From assembly GCA_018971455.1 (NCBI GenBank), contig JAGXAV010000096.1:1-7254 (forward strand): a stretch of DNA of 7,254 bases, written 5' to 3'. The position numbers and the translations under genes were made by a program. Origin of the DNA: Rhodospirillales bacterium (GTDB lineage Bacteria > Pseudomonadota > Alphaproteobacteria > Acetobacterales > Acetobacteraceae). The notes under the pieces were generated by a model, which saw only the letters and a list, made by a program, of their open reading frames with translations, was not told where the DNA came from and did no database searches. Of the stretch, positions 1 through 5,978 are shown one piece after another (positions within the stretch are counted from its first letter, which is position 1; each line of letters starts with the position of its first letter).

Positions 1-540
1 CTGGCGGCCGGAGGTCTCGTGCTGGTCCATATAGGCGCGCGCGGCGGGTTCCATGATGCCGCGCATGACCCGGCGGAAGCCGTCCACCGCCGCCCCCCCG
101 GCCTCGCGGTAGGCGCTGACCAGCCGCTCGCGCTGGCGCTCGTAGAGCCGGCGTTCCAGCGCCTGGCCGCTCGGCGTCAGCACCAGCAGGCGCTGGCGGC
201 GATCGGCGCGGCCCTGCGCCTGGGCGACGTGGCCCTGGGCGACGAGCAGGTTGAGCACGCGCGCCAGGCTCTGCTTGGTGATGCGCAGGATGCCGAGCAG
301 ATCGCCGACCGACATGCCGGGGTTGCGGCCGATGAAATGCAGGGCACGGTGATGGGCGCGGCCGAGGCCGAGCTCCTCGAGCATGAGGTCGGCCGCGTTG
401 GTGAAGTCGCGATAGGCGAAGAACAGCAGATCCTGTGCCGCGCGGATCTCCTCCTCGCGCAGGAACAGCAGGCTGGCGCCGGCCTGTGGCGGCGGTTTCG
501 GCTCGCCCTTCGATTCGGGCATATCTGGCATACCTCGCAT
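1..540 (-). CDS. MarR-family transcriptional regulator (PetP-like), 3' end cut by window edge
   Basis: The minus-strand reading frame is open from an ATG at 540 to the left edge (180 codons, no stop reached). It reads as a MarR winged-helix DNA-binding protein: helical dimerisation segment around residues 28-55 (LLFFAYRDF at 38-46), a conserved GLGRAHHRALHFIGRNPG stretch at 58-75, recognition-helix region LRITKQSLARVL at 85-96, and the wing with the MarR-type Asp-Arg (GRADRRQRLLVLTPSG, 110-125). The RITKQSLARVL and AYREAG segments resemble, from memory, PetP-type MarR proteins of alphaproteobacteria; that subfamily call is inference. An in-frame TAA lies directly before codon 540, so translation starts at 540, 531 or 522; a GAGG at 536-533 sits 10 bases before the ATG at 522, which favours the shortest form (MPESKGEPK). 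At 180 residues the protein is about full family length, so little should be missing. It is divergent from the aminotransferase gene and is a candidate regulator of the shared promoter region. Confidence 0.9.
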   Translation of the reverse strand, partial: MRGMPDMPESKGEPKPPPQAGASLLFLREEEIRAAQDLLFFAYRDFTNAADLMLEELGLGRAHHRALHFIGRNPGMSVGDLLGILRITKQSLARVLNLLVAQGHVAQAQGRADRRQRLLVLTPSGQALERRLYERQRERLVSAYREAGGAAVDGFRRVMRGIMEPAARAYMDQHETSGRQ

Positions 541-622
541 TTACGGCAGGTTCATTGACGTAGCAGTGCGTGAATTATAACTTCTGGCCTGTCAGAGCAA
601 CAATCTTACGAGGATGGTCCCC
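541..622. promoter_or_regulatory. divergent promoter region between marR-like gene and aminotransferase gene
   Basis: This short AT-richer gap carries promoter-like elements on both strands. On the plus strand, TTGACG (555-560) and TATAAC (576-581) are each 5 of 6 to the sigma-70 consensus with a 15-base spacer, giving a start near 588 and a leader of about 35 bases. On the minus strand there is a perfect TATAAT (579-574) with TTGTTG (603-598) 18 bases upstream. The two -10 elements overlap on the same TTATAA core. A GAGG at 610-613 is the ribosome binding site of the plus-strand gene. Assignments are by eye against consensus. Confidence 0.55.
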
Positions 623-1525
623 ATGGCGCTTGTTCCTTTCGACGACCGCGACGGCCAGATCTGGTACGACGGCCACATGGTGCCTTGGCGGGATGCCAAG
701 CTGCACGTTCTGTCGCACGGGCTGCACTATGCCAGCGGCGTGTTCGAAGGCGAGAGGGCGTACGGCGGAAACATCTTCAAGCTGCGCGCCCATACCGAGC
801 GCCTGCTCGCCTCGGCCCGCATCCTGGGCTTCGAGATCCCCTATAGCGCCGAGCAGATCGACGAGGCCTGCCGCGCGGTCGTCGCGGCCAGCGGGTTGAG
901 CGAGGCCTATGTGCGCCCGATCGCCTGGCGCGGCGCCGAGCAGTTGTCGGTCTCCGCCCAGCAGACGAAGATCCACCTCGCCATCGCCACCTGGGCGTGG
1001 CCGAACCTGTTCGGCGATGACCGCATGAAGGGCGTGCGGCTAGATGTGGCCAAGTGGAAGCGCCCGCATCCCGAGACCGCGCCGACCGCTTCCAAGGCCG
1101 CCGGGCTCTACATGATCGGCACGCTGGCCAAGCACGAGGCCGAGGCGAAGGGCTTCAACGACGCGCTGATGCTGGACTGGCGCGGCCATGTCGCCGAGGC
1201 GACCGGGGCGAACGTGTTCTTCGTCATGGATGGCGAGCTGCATACGCCGACGCCCGATTGCTTCCTCGACGGCATCACGCGGCGCACGGTGATGTCGCTG
1301 GCGCGCGGCCAGCAGATGAAGATCGTCCAGCGCACCATCCTGCCCGAGGAGATGCGGCATGCCAGCGAGGTGTTCCTCGCCGGCACCGCGGCGGAGGTGA
1401 CGCCGGTGCGCCAGATCGGCGAGCTGAGCTTCACCCCGGCGCGCGTCACCGAGGCGCTGCTGGGCAGCTACGAGAAGCTGGTGCGCATGGAGCCGGCGGC
1501 GGTGGAGGCGCTGGCGCCGATCTGA
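623..1525 (+). CDS. ilvE: branched-chain amino acid aminotransferase (class IV PLP enzyme)
   Basis: A 300-residue fold-type IV PLP aminotransferase, close to the usual length of IlvE (about 305). It transfers the amino group between Leu/Ile/Val and 2-oxoglutarate, the last step of synthesis and first step of breakdown of these amino acids, in the cytoplasm. Visible landmarks: HVLSHGLHYASGVFEGERAY at 28-47, HTERLLASA at 57-65, the PLP-binding lysine in TASKAAGLY (K158), the cofactor-contacting glutamate in AEATGANVFF (E192), GITRRTVMSLA at 218-228 and FLAGTAAEVTPV at 251-262. The start at 623 is chosen because GAGG (610-613) lies 9 bases upstream and the protein then begins MALVPFDDRDG; an in-frame ATG at 614 would overlap that site. 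The gene is divergent from the MarR-like regulator and convergent with the acyl-CoA dehydrogenase (34-base gap). A D-amino acid aminotransferase or aminodeoxychorismate lyase is less likely given the HGLHY and EATGANVF signatures. Confidence 0.93.
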   Translation: MALVPFDDRDGQIWYDGHMVPWRDAKLHVLSHGLHYASGVFEGERAYGGNIFKLRAHTERLLASARILGFEIPYSAEQIDEACRAVVAASGLSEAYVRPIAWRGAEQLSVSAQQTKIHLAIATWAWPNLFGDDRMKGVRLDVAKWKRPHPETAPTASKAAGLYMIGTLAKHEAEAKGFNDALMLDWRGHVAEATGANVFFVMDGELHTPTPDCFLDGITRRTVMSLARGQQMKIVQRTILPEEMRHASEVFLAGTAAEVTPVRQIGELSFTPARVTEALLGSYEKLVRMEPAAVEALAPI

Positions 1526-1548
1526 GCCGCCGATCCGAAATGGGGCCA

Positions 1549-1579
1549 GCCTGCCGCCTTCAGTAGGAGCGCGGCAGGC
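1549..1579. terminator. possible stem-loop at the convergent ends of ilvE and acyl-CoA dehydrogenase
   Basis: A 9-base perfect inverted repeat (GCCTGCCGC at 1549-1557 and GCGGCAGGC at 1571-1579) with a 13-base loop covers the stop codon of the minus-strand dehydrogenase and lies 24 bases past the ilvE stop. Its position fits a shared transcription end, but there is no T tract on either strand and part of it is coding, so it may be chance in GC-rich DNA. Confidence 0.3.
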
Positions 1580-2726
1580 CGAGCACGCGTTCGGCGATGT
1601 GGTTGAGGATCATCTGCGGGCTGATCGGGGCGATGCGCGGGATGAGGCTTTCGCGCAGATAGCGCTCGACATGGTATTCGGCGGAATAGCCCATGCCGCC
1701 CAGCGTCATCACCGCGGTTTCGCAGGCGGTGAAGCCGGCCTCGGCGGCGAGGTATTTGGCGCTGTTGGCCTCCGCGCCGCAGGGGGCGCCCGCATCGTAG
1801 AGGCTGGCTGCCTTGAGGACCATCAGCCAGGCGGCCTCGAGAGCCATCCAGCAGCGCGCGAGCGGGTGCTGGATGGACTGGTTCTGGCCGATCGGGCGGT
1901 CGAAGACGATGCGCTCCTTCGCGTACTGGCCGGCGCGGCGCAGGGCCGCCTGCCCGATGCCGACCGCCTCGGCGGCGATCAGCACGCGCTCCGGGTTGAG
2001 GCCGTGCAGGATCTGGCGGAAGCCCTGGCCGACCTCGCCGATCAGGTTCTCGGCGGGGACGCGCATCTCGTCGAAGAAGATCATGTTGGAATCGACGGCG
2101 TGGCGGCCGAGCTTTTCGATGACGCGGATCTCGGCGCAGCTGCGATCGAGCTCGGTGTAGAACAGGCTGAGCCCGTCGGTCTTGCGGGCGACCTCCTCGA
2201 AGGGCGTGGTGCGCGCCAGGATCAGCGCCTTGTGGGCGACCTGGGCGGTCGAGATCCAGATCTTCTGGCCCGAGATCACCCAATCCCCGCCGCGGCGCAC
2301 GGCGCGGGTCTTGATGCGGGGGGTGTTGAGGCCGGCATCGGGCTCGGTGACGGCGAAGCAGGCCTTCTCCTCGCCGCGGATCAGCGGCGGCAGCATGCGC
2401 GCCTGCTGCGCCGGCGTGCCGAAGACGACCACCGGCTGGAGGCCGAAGATGTTCATGTGCACCGAGGAGGCGCCGGCCATGCCGGCGCCGGACTCGGCGA
2501 TGGCGCGCATCATGATCGCCGCCTCGGTGATGCCCAGCCCGCTGCCGCCATGGGCCTGCGGCATGGCGATGCCGAGCAGCCCGGCATCGGCCACCGCGCG
2601 ATGAAACTCCTCGGGAAATTTCGCCTCGCGGTCGCGCGCGAGCCAGTAGCCGTCGTCGAAATCCGCGCAGATGCGATCGACCAGCCGGGCGATCTGCTGC
2701 TGTTCGGCGCTCAGGGTGAAATCCAT
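1560..2726 (-). CDS. acyl-CoA dehydrogenase family protein
   Basis: A full-length (388 residues) FAD-dependent acyl-CoA dehydrogenase, which introduces a 2,3-double bond into an acyl-CoA and passes electrons to electron transfer flavoprotein. Domains follow the family order: N-terminal helical part from DFTLSAEQQQIARLV, middle beta domain with the flavin/substrate motif FAVTEPDAG (124-132) and WIST (157-160), and C-terminal helical part with KERIVFDRPIGQNQ (270-283) and LGGMGYSAEYHVERYLRE (342-359). The usual C-terminal catalytic Glu (YEGT in medium-chain enzymes) is absent: the aligned residues are APIS (366-369). A glutamate is instead present in LNPERV (E246), the position used by isovaleryl- and long-chain-type enzymes. 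The start at 2726 has GAGGA (2737-2733) 6 bases upstream and yields the normal family N-terminus; the frame stays open further upstream but that extension is low-complexity Arg/Pro/Ala sequence antisense to the next gene. Substrate unknown; the isovaleryl-like active site and nearby ilvE make a branched acyl-CoA a reasonable guess only. Confidence 0.92.
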   Translation of the reverse strand: MDFTLSAEQQQIARLVDRICADFDDGYWLARDREAKFPEEFHRAVADAGLLGIAMPQAHGGSGLGITEAAIMMRAIAESGAGMAGASSVHMNIFGLQPVVVFGTPAQQARMLPPLIRGEEKACFAVTEPDAGLNTPRIKTRAVRRGGDWVISGQKIWISTAQVAHKALILARTTPFEEVARKTDGLSLFYTELDRSCAEIRVIEKLGRHAVDSNMIFFDEMRVPAENLIGEVGQGFRQILHGLNPERVLIAAEAVGIGQAALRRAGQYAKERIVFDRPIGQNQSIQHPLARCWMALEAAWLMVLKAASLYDAGAPCGAEANSAKYLAAEAGFTACETAVMTLGGMGYSAEYHVERYLRESLIPRIAPISPQMILNHIAERVLGLPRSY

Positions 2727-2846
2727 CTCGGGTCCTCGCCGGGGGCGCCAGTCTCGCCGAGGCGGCGCGGGGCGTCCAGCCGCGGGCTTGCCAAGCGGGC
2801 CGGGCGGCGGGTCTGATGGCGGCGGATCGGAACGGGGGGACGGGGC
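2727..2846. promoter_or_regulatory. divergent promoter region between acyl-CoA dehydrogenase and RraA-family gene
   Basis: This GC-rich gap separates two divergent genes. A TTGCCA (2788-2793, 5 of 6 to the -35 consensus) followed after 18 bases by TCTGAT (2812-2817, 4 of 6) could serve the plus-strand gene, with a start near 2824. The -35-like element sits inside an 11-base perfect palindrome, GCTTG-C-CAAGC (2786-2796), a possible repressor or activator site. No convincing minus-strand -10 was found. The ribosome binding sites are GAGGA (2737-2733, minus) and a G-rich GGGGGGACGGGG tract just before 2847 (plus). Confidence 0.35.
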
Positions 2847-3524
2847 ATGAGTGTCGGGTTCAGGATTCTGCCGCGCGGCGCCTGCGTGGATGCCGCATTG
2901 GTGGCGCGCTTCGCCGCCATTCCGGTGGCCAATGTCAGCGACTGCATGGCGCGCATGACGGCCGGCGGCGCGCGGCTGCGCCCGATGCATGGCGGCGGCG
3001 TGATGGCGGGGCCGGCGCTGACGGTGAAGACGCGGCCGGGCGACAATCTGATGGTGCACAAGGCGCTCGGCCTGGCGGCGCCGGGCGATGTGGTGGTGGT
3101 CGATGCCGGCGGCGATCTGAGCAACGCCATCATCGGCGAGCTGATGGTGGCGTTCGCGGTGCAGCGCCGGGTGGGCGGCATCGTCATCAACGGCGCCATC
3201 CGCGATGCGGCCGCGCTGCGCGCAGGCAGCCTGCCGGTATATGCCGCCGGCGTGACCCATCGCGGGCCGTACAAGGACGGGCCCGGCGAGATCAACGTGC
3301 CGGTCGCCATCGACGGCATGGTGATCGCGCCCGGCGACCTCATGCTCGGCGACGAGGACGGGCTGCTCTGCGTGCCGCGCGGCGAGGCGGCGGCGGTGTA
3401 CGCGGCGGCGGCGGCCAAGCATGCGGCCGAGGAGGTGCAGATGGCCGCCATCCAGGCCGGCACCAGTGACCGCGACTGGATCGATGCGGCGCTGCGCCGG
3501 CTGGGGTGCGCGACGGAGGGCTGA
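2847..3524 (+). CDS. RraA / HMG-CHA aldolase family protein (putative 4-hydroxy-4-methyl-2-oxoglutarate aldolase-like)
   Basis: A 225-residue protein of the RraA-like fold. Landmarks: IPVANVSDCMARM at 25-37, GPALTVKTRPGDNLMVHKAL at 55-74, GDVVVVDAGGD at 80-90, GELMVAFAVQRRVGGIVING at 97-116, IRD at 118-120 and the C-terminal PGDLMLGDEDGLLCVP at 162-177. The Arg119-Asp120 pair corresponds to the pyruvate-binding arginine and metal-binding aspartate of class II HMG/CHA aldolases, which cleave 4-hydroxy-2-oxo acids to pyruvate and another oxo acid and can also decarboxylate oxaloacetate. Family members lacking catalytic activity (RraA, the RNase E inhibitor) are about 160 residues, so this longer form with R-D and GELM fits an enzyme better. 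The start has a G-rich ribosome binding site and gives MSVGFRIL. It is divergent from the acyl-CoA dehydrogenase, suggesting shared control, and convergent with the ABC transporter. The true substrate cannot be read from the sequence; many family members are of unknown function. Confidence 0.85.
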   Translation: MSVGFRILPRGACVDAALVARFAAIPVANVSDCMARMTAGGARLRPMHGGGVMAGPALTVKTRPGDNLMVHKALGLAAPGDVVVVDAGGDLSNAIIGELMVAFAVQRRVGGIVINGAIRDAAALRAGSLPVYAAGVTHRGPYKDGPGEINVPVAIDGMVIAPGDLMLGDEDGLLCVPRGEAAAVYAAAAAKHAAEEVQMAAIQAGTSDRDWIDAALRRLGCATEG

Positions 3525-3529
3525 GGCGG

Positions 3530-3553
3530 GCGGCGCCGGCCCGCCGGCGCCGC
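3530..3553. terminator. perfect GC hairpin in the convergent gap between RraA-family gene and ABC ATPase gene
   Basis: GCGGCGCCGG (3530-3539) and CCGGCGCCGC (3544-3553) form a 10-base-pair perfect stem with a 4-base loop CCCG. It starts 5 bases after the plus-strand stop (3522-3524) and ends 6 bases before the minus-strand stop (3562-3560), filling the 35-base gap. Position and symmetry suggest a bidirectional transcript end or 3' stabiliser. No T tract follows on either strand, so intrinsic termination is not proven. Confidence 0.6.
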
Positions 3554-3559
3554 GGCGCT

Positions 3560-4318
3560 CTACAGCACCTGGCTGAGGAAGGCCTGGGTGCGCGGGTCCC
3601 GCGGATTGGCGAAGAGCTCGGCCGGCGGGCCGTCCTCGACGATGACGCCCCGGTCGGTGAAATAGACGTGGTCGGCGACTTCGCGGGCGAAGCCCATCTC
3701 ATGGGTGACGAGGATGCAGGTCATGCCCTCGTCGGCGAGCTGCTTGATGGTGACGAGGACTTCCTTGACCGTCTCGGGGTCGAGCGCGGCCGTCACCTCG
3801 TCGAACAGCATGATGTCGGGGTTCATCGCCAGGGAGCGGGCGATCGCCACGCGCTGCTGCTGGCCGCCCGACATCTGGCCGGGATAGGAATGTTCCTTGC
3901 CCTCCAGCCGCACCTTCTTGAGCAGCGCCATGGCGCGCGCCTCGACCTCGCGCCGGGGCTGATGCAGCACCTGGATCGGCGCCATCATGACGTTCTGCAG
4001 CGCCGTGCGGTGGGGAAAGAGGTTGTATTGCTGGAACACCATCCCGACGCGCCGGCGCAGCGCGAGCTTGTCCAGATGCGGCGCCCCCACCTCGATTCCC
4101 ATGACGCGCACGGAGCCGCGATCGAACGGGGTGAGCGCGTTGATGCAGCGGATCAGCGTGGACTTGCCCGAGCCCGAGGGGCCGATGATGCAGATCACCT
4201 CGCCCTTGCGGACCTTCAGCGAGATGCCGCGCAGCACCTCGACATGGCCGAAGGATTTGTGGATGTCGGTGATCTCGATGATCGGCTGGTCGGGCGTCCA
4301 GGGGCTGGCCTCGGCCAT
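3560..4318 (-). CDS. polar amino acid ABC transporter, ATP-binding protein
   Basis: A 252-residue ABC ATPase of the amino acid import group (GlnQ/HisP-like), which binds the cytoplasmic face of the two permeases and powers uptake. Motifs in order: Walker [10 protein letters not shown] (46-54), A-loop region [13 protein letters not shown] (19-31), Q-loop [10 protein letters not shown] (94-103, the amino-acid-importer signature), ABC signature MSGGQQQR (149-156), Walker B IMLFDEV (169-175) with Asp173-Glu174, D-loop AALD (177-180) and switch histidine H206 in LVTHEM. Length is typical. The D-E-V-T-A-A-L-D stretch differs mildly from the common DEPTSALD. The start at 4318 has GAGGA 8 bases upstream; this site overlaps the TGA of the preceding permease gene (TGAGGA), and the gap is 11 bases, so translation is probably coupled. 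It is the last gene of the four-gene operon. Confidence 0.96.
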   Translation of the reverse strand: MAEASPWTPDQPIIEITDIHKSFGHVEVLRGISLKVRKGEVICIIGPSGSGKSTLIRCINALTPFDRGSVRVMGIEVGAPHLDKLALRRRVGMVFQQYNLFPHRTALQNVMMAPIQVLHQPRREVEARAMALLKKVRLEGKEHSYPGQMSGGQQQRVAIARSLAMNPDIMLFDEVTAALDPETVKEVLVTIKQLADEGMTCILVTHEMGFAREVADHVYFTDRGVIVEDGPPAELFANPRDPRTQAFLSQVL

Positions 4319-4329
4319 GGCGGTGTTCC

Positions 4330-5175
4330 TCACATCTTCACGGCGAAGCGGCGCTCGAGCCGCGTCGTCAGCAGGGCGATCGGATAGGCGTAGAGGAAGA
4401 ACCAGACCATGATGTAGCCGTAGAGCGGCGTCAGCAGATCGGTGCGCCCGCCCTCGGCGGCCGAGACCTGGCCGGCCAGCGTCATCACCTCGTTCACGCC
4501 GACGATGGAGGCGAGCACGGTGGACATGGTGAGGATGGCGTAGAGATTCATCCAGGGCGGCAGCATGCGCTTGATGCATTGCGGCATGATGATCGACCAG
4601 ACCTGCTGGCGGCGCTTGAAGGCGAGCGATTCGGCGGCCTCCCATTGGCCGGACGGGATCGAGGCGACGGCGCCGCGCATGATCTCGGCGACGTTGGCCA
4701 TCACCGGCAGGCTCAGCCCGATCACCGCCTTGAGCCAGTCCGGCAGCGGGATGACCAGCGGGCCGATGCGCAGCTGGAAGGGCAGCAGGAACATGGCGAA
4801 GAACAGCAGCACCAGCCATGGCGCGTTGCGGAAGAACTGCATGGTGACCGACCCGGCCAGGCGCACCGGCGGCAGCAGCGAAATCAGCGTGATGCCGAGC
4901 GCGCCGCCGAGGATCGTGCCGATGGTCATCGACGCGACGCTGATCAGGATGTTGAACAGGAAGCCGCGGAACAGCAGCGGCGTCCATTTGAGCAGGATGA
5001 CAAGGATGCCGGCGCGCGCGGCCGGCCCGGTGGAGGCGGCATCGGCCAGCGTGGCCGAGAGCAGCACGAGCATGGCCAGTGCCGCGCCATGCCACAGGCG
5101 CAGCCGCAGCTTGGGCGTGCCGGCCCGCGGCGGCGCCAGGACGAAGGGCGTCGCGGGCATCGGGCGGGCCGTCAT
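4330..5175 (-). CDS. polar amino acid ABC transporter, permease protein (second permease)
   Basis: A 281-residue inner-membrane permease of the His/Glu/Gln/Arg/opine family. After a Pro-rich cytoplasmic start (1-27) there is a hydrophobic segment at about 30-46, then core segments at about 57-64, 73-101 and 119-133, a loop with the EAA motif ([20 protein letters not shown], 176-195, followed by IMPQ) that docks on the ATPase, and further segments at about 212-228 and 253-270. [12 protein letters not shown] (115-126) is the family's FRN-P motif. Typical members are about 220-240 residues; the additional length is the N-terminal segment. The start at 5175 forms an ATGA overlap with the stop of the upstream permease gene, with no clear ribosome binding site, so it is likely translated by re-initiation. 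It pairs with the neighbouring permease as a heterodimeric channel. Confidence 0.94.
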   Translation of the reverse strand: MTARPMPATPFVLAPPRAGTPKLRLRLWHGAALAMLVLLSATLADAASTGPAARAGILVILLKWTPLLFRGFLFNILISVASMTIGTILGGALGITLISLLPPVRLAGSVTMQFFRNAPWLVLLFFAMFLLPFQLRIGPLVIPLPDWLKAVIGLSLPVMANVAEIMRGAVASIPSGQWEAAESLAFKRRQQVWSIIMPQCIKRMLPPWMNLYAILTMSTVLASIVGVNEVMTLAGQVSAAEGGRTDLLTPLYGYIMVWFFLYAYPIALLTTRLERRFAVKM

Positions 5176-5918
5176 GTGCGGCTGTACCCGGGCAGGCGCA
5201 GGCGGAATTCGAGCCGGTGCATGCCCAGCACGAGCAGGCCGACAAGGGCGAAATAGACCAGCAGCAGCACCACCATCATCTCCGGCACGTTGACGTTGTC
5301 CGACCAGATCTGCGCGGAGACGTAGAGCAGCTCCGGCACCGCGATGGCGTAGGCGAGCGTGGTGGTCTTGACCAGGTTCACCAGGTTGTTGTTGAGCGCG
5401 GGCAGGCAGACGCGCACGGCGAGCGGCAGGATGATGTGCCGGTAGGCGCTGAGGCGGGTGTAGCCGAGCGCCTCCGCGGCCTCGAGCGTGGAGTGCGGGA
5501 TCGCCTCGATACCGGAGCGGAAGATCTCGACATTGAAGGCGCCTGCGAAGAAGGAGAGCGAGATGCAGGCCCAGGCGAAGCCGCTGAGCAGCGGCTGGTC
5601 GCCGCCCGCGGCGTGCAGCCGGGGCAGCAGGTTGCTGAGGCCGAAATAGAAGAAATACATCTGCACCAGCGGCGGTGTGTTGCGAAAGAGCTGGATGTAG
5701 GCTTGCACGATGCGCCGCGTCCAAACCAGCTGCGAGCCTTGCAGCCAGGCGCCGACGATGCCGATGACGATCGAGAAGAAGATGCAGATGACCGACAGCT
5801 CGATGGTGACCAGGAAGCCGTTGATGAAGCGCGCGCGGTCGAACGCGTCATAGATGATCGTGAGGTTGATGCCCGTCGTCTCGTAGAGCGCGTGGAACCA
5901 GGCGGCGATGGTCTGCAT
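5172..5918 (-). CDS. polar amino acid ABC transporter, permease protein (first permease)
   Basis: A 248-residue permease of the same family as its downstream neighbour. Hydrophobic segments are visible at about 35-58, 84-97, 112-127, 188-203 and 214-233. Family signatures are [16 protein letters not shown] (78-93) and the EAA loop around [20 protein letters not shown] (143-162) followed by [14 protein letters not shown] short N-terminal region (1-33) precedes the first membrane segment. Length is normal. The gene begins 60 bases after the binding-protein gene, across a strong hairpin, and its TGA overlaps the ATG of the second permease by 4 bases. The start at 5918 has only a weak GGA-type ribosome binding site upstream, consistent with lower expression than the binding protein. 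Confidence 0.95.
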   Translation of the reverse strand: MQTIAAWFHALYETTGINLTIIYDAFDRARFINGFLVTIELSVICIFFSIVIGIVGAWLQGSQLVWTRRIVQAYIQLFRNTPPLVQMYFFYFGLSNLLPRLHAAGGDQPLLSGFAWACISLSFFAGAFNVEIFRSGIEAIPHSTLEAAEALGYTRLSAYRHIILPLAVRVCLPALNNNLVNLVKTTTLAYAIAVPELLYVSAQIWSDNVNVPEMMVVLLLVYFALVGLLVLGMHRLEFRLRLPGYSRT

Positions 5919-5943
5919 CGTGGATCATCCATCTCGGCCGACA

Positions 5944-5969
5944 CCCGGCGCGCGCGGCGGCGCGCCGGG
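5944..5969 (-). terminator. intercistronic hairpin between binding-protein gene and first permease gene
   Basis: A 10-base-pair perfect GC stem (5944-5953 with 5960-5969) and a 6-base loop lie in the 60-base gap of the operon, 9 bases after the binding-protein stop codon (5981-5979). No T tract follows in the direction of transcription. In transporter operons such hairpins commonly protect the upstream message or attenuate read-through, so the binding protein is made in excess of the membrane parts. That role is inferred here from position and structure. Confidence 0.6.
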
Positions 5970-5978
5970 GCAGGCGGG

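Noticed and set aside
1599..2816. Long plus-strand open frame of about 405 codons opposite the acyl-CoA dehydrogenase
   Set aside because: Its protein is Ala/Gly/Asp/His-rich low-complexity sequence with no family motifs, and the opposite strand encodes a full, motif-complete enzyme. Long antisense frames are expected in GC-rich DNA.
2727..3422. N-terminal extension of the acyl-CoA dehydrogenase frame to about 620 residues
   Set aside because: The extension is antisense to the RraA-family gene and low in complexity; the family N-terminus begins exactly at the ATG at 2726 with a good ribosome binding site.
2847..3524. Annotation as RraA, regulator of ribonuclease E activity
   Set aside because: The protein is much longer than RraA and retains the Arg-Asp and GELM features of the aldolase members, and its context is catabolic.
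5175..5724. Extension of the second permease frame to about 464 residues
   Set aside because: The extra part overlaps the first permease out of frame and lacks membrane character; the ATGA overlap start at 5175 explains the gene.
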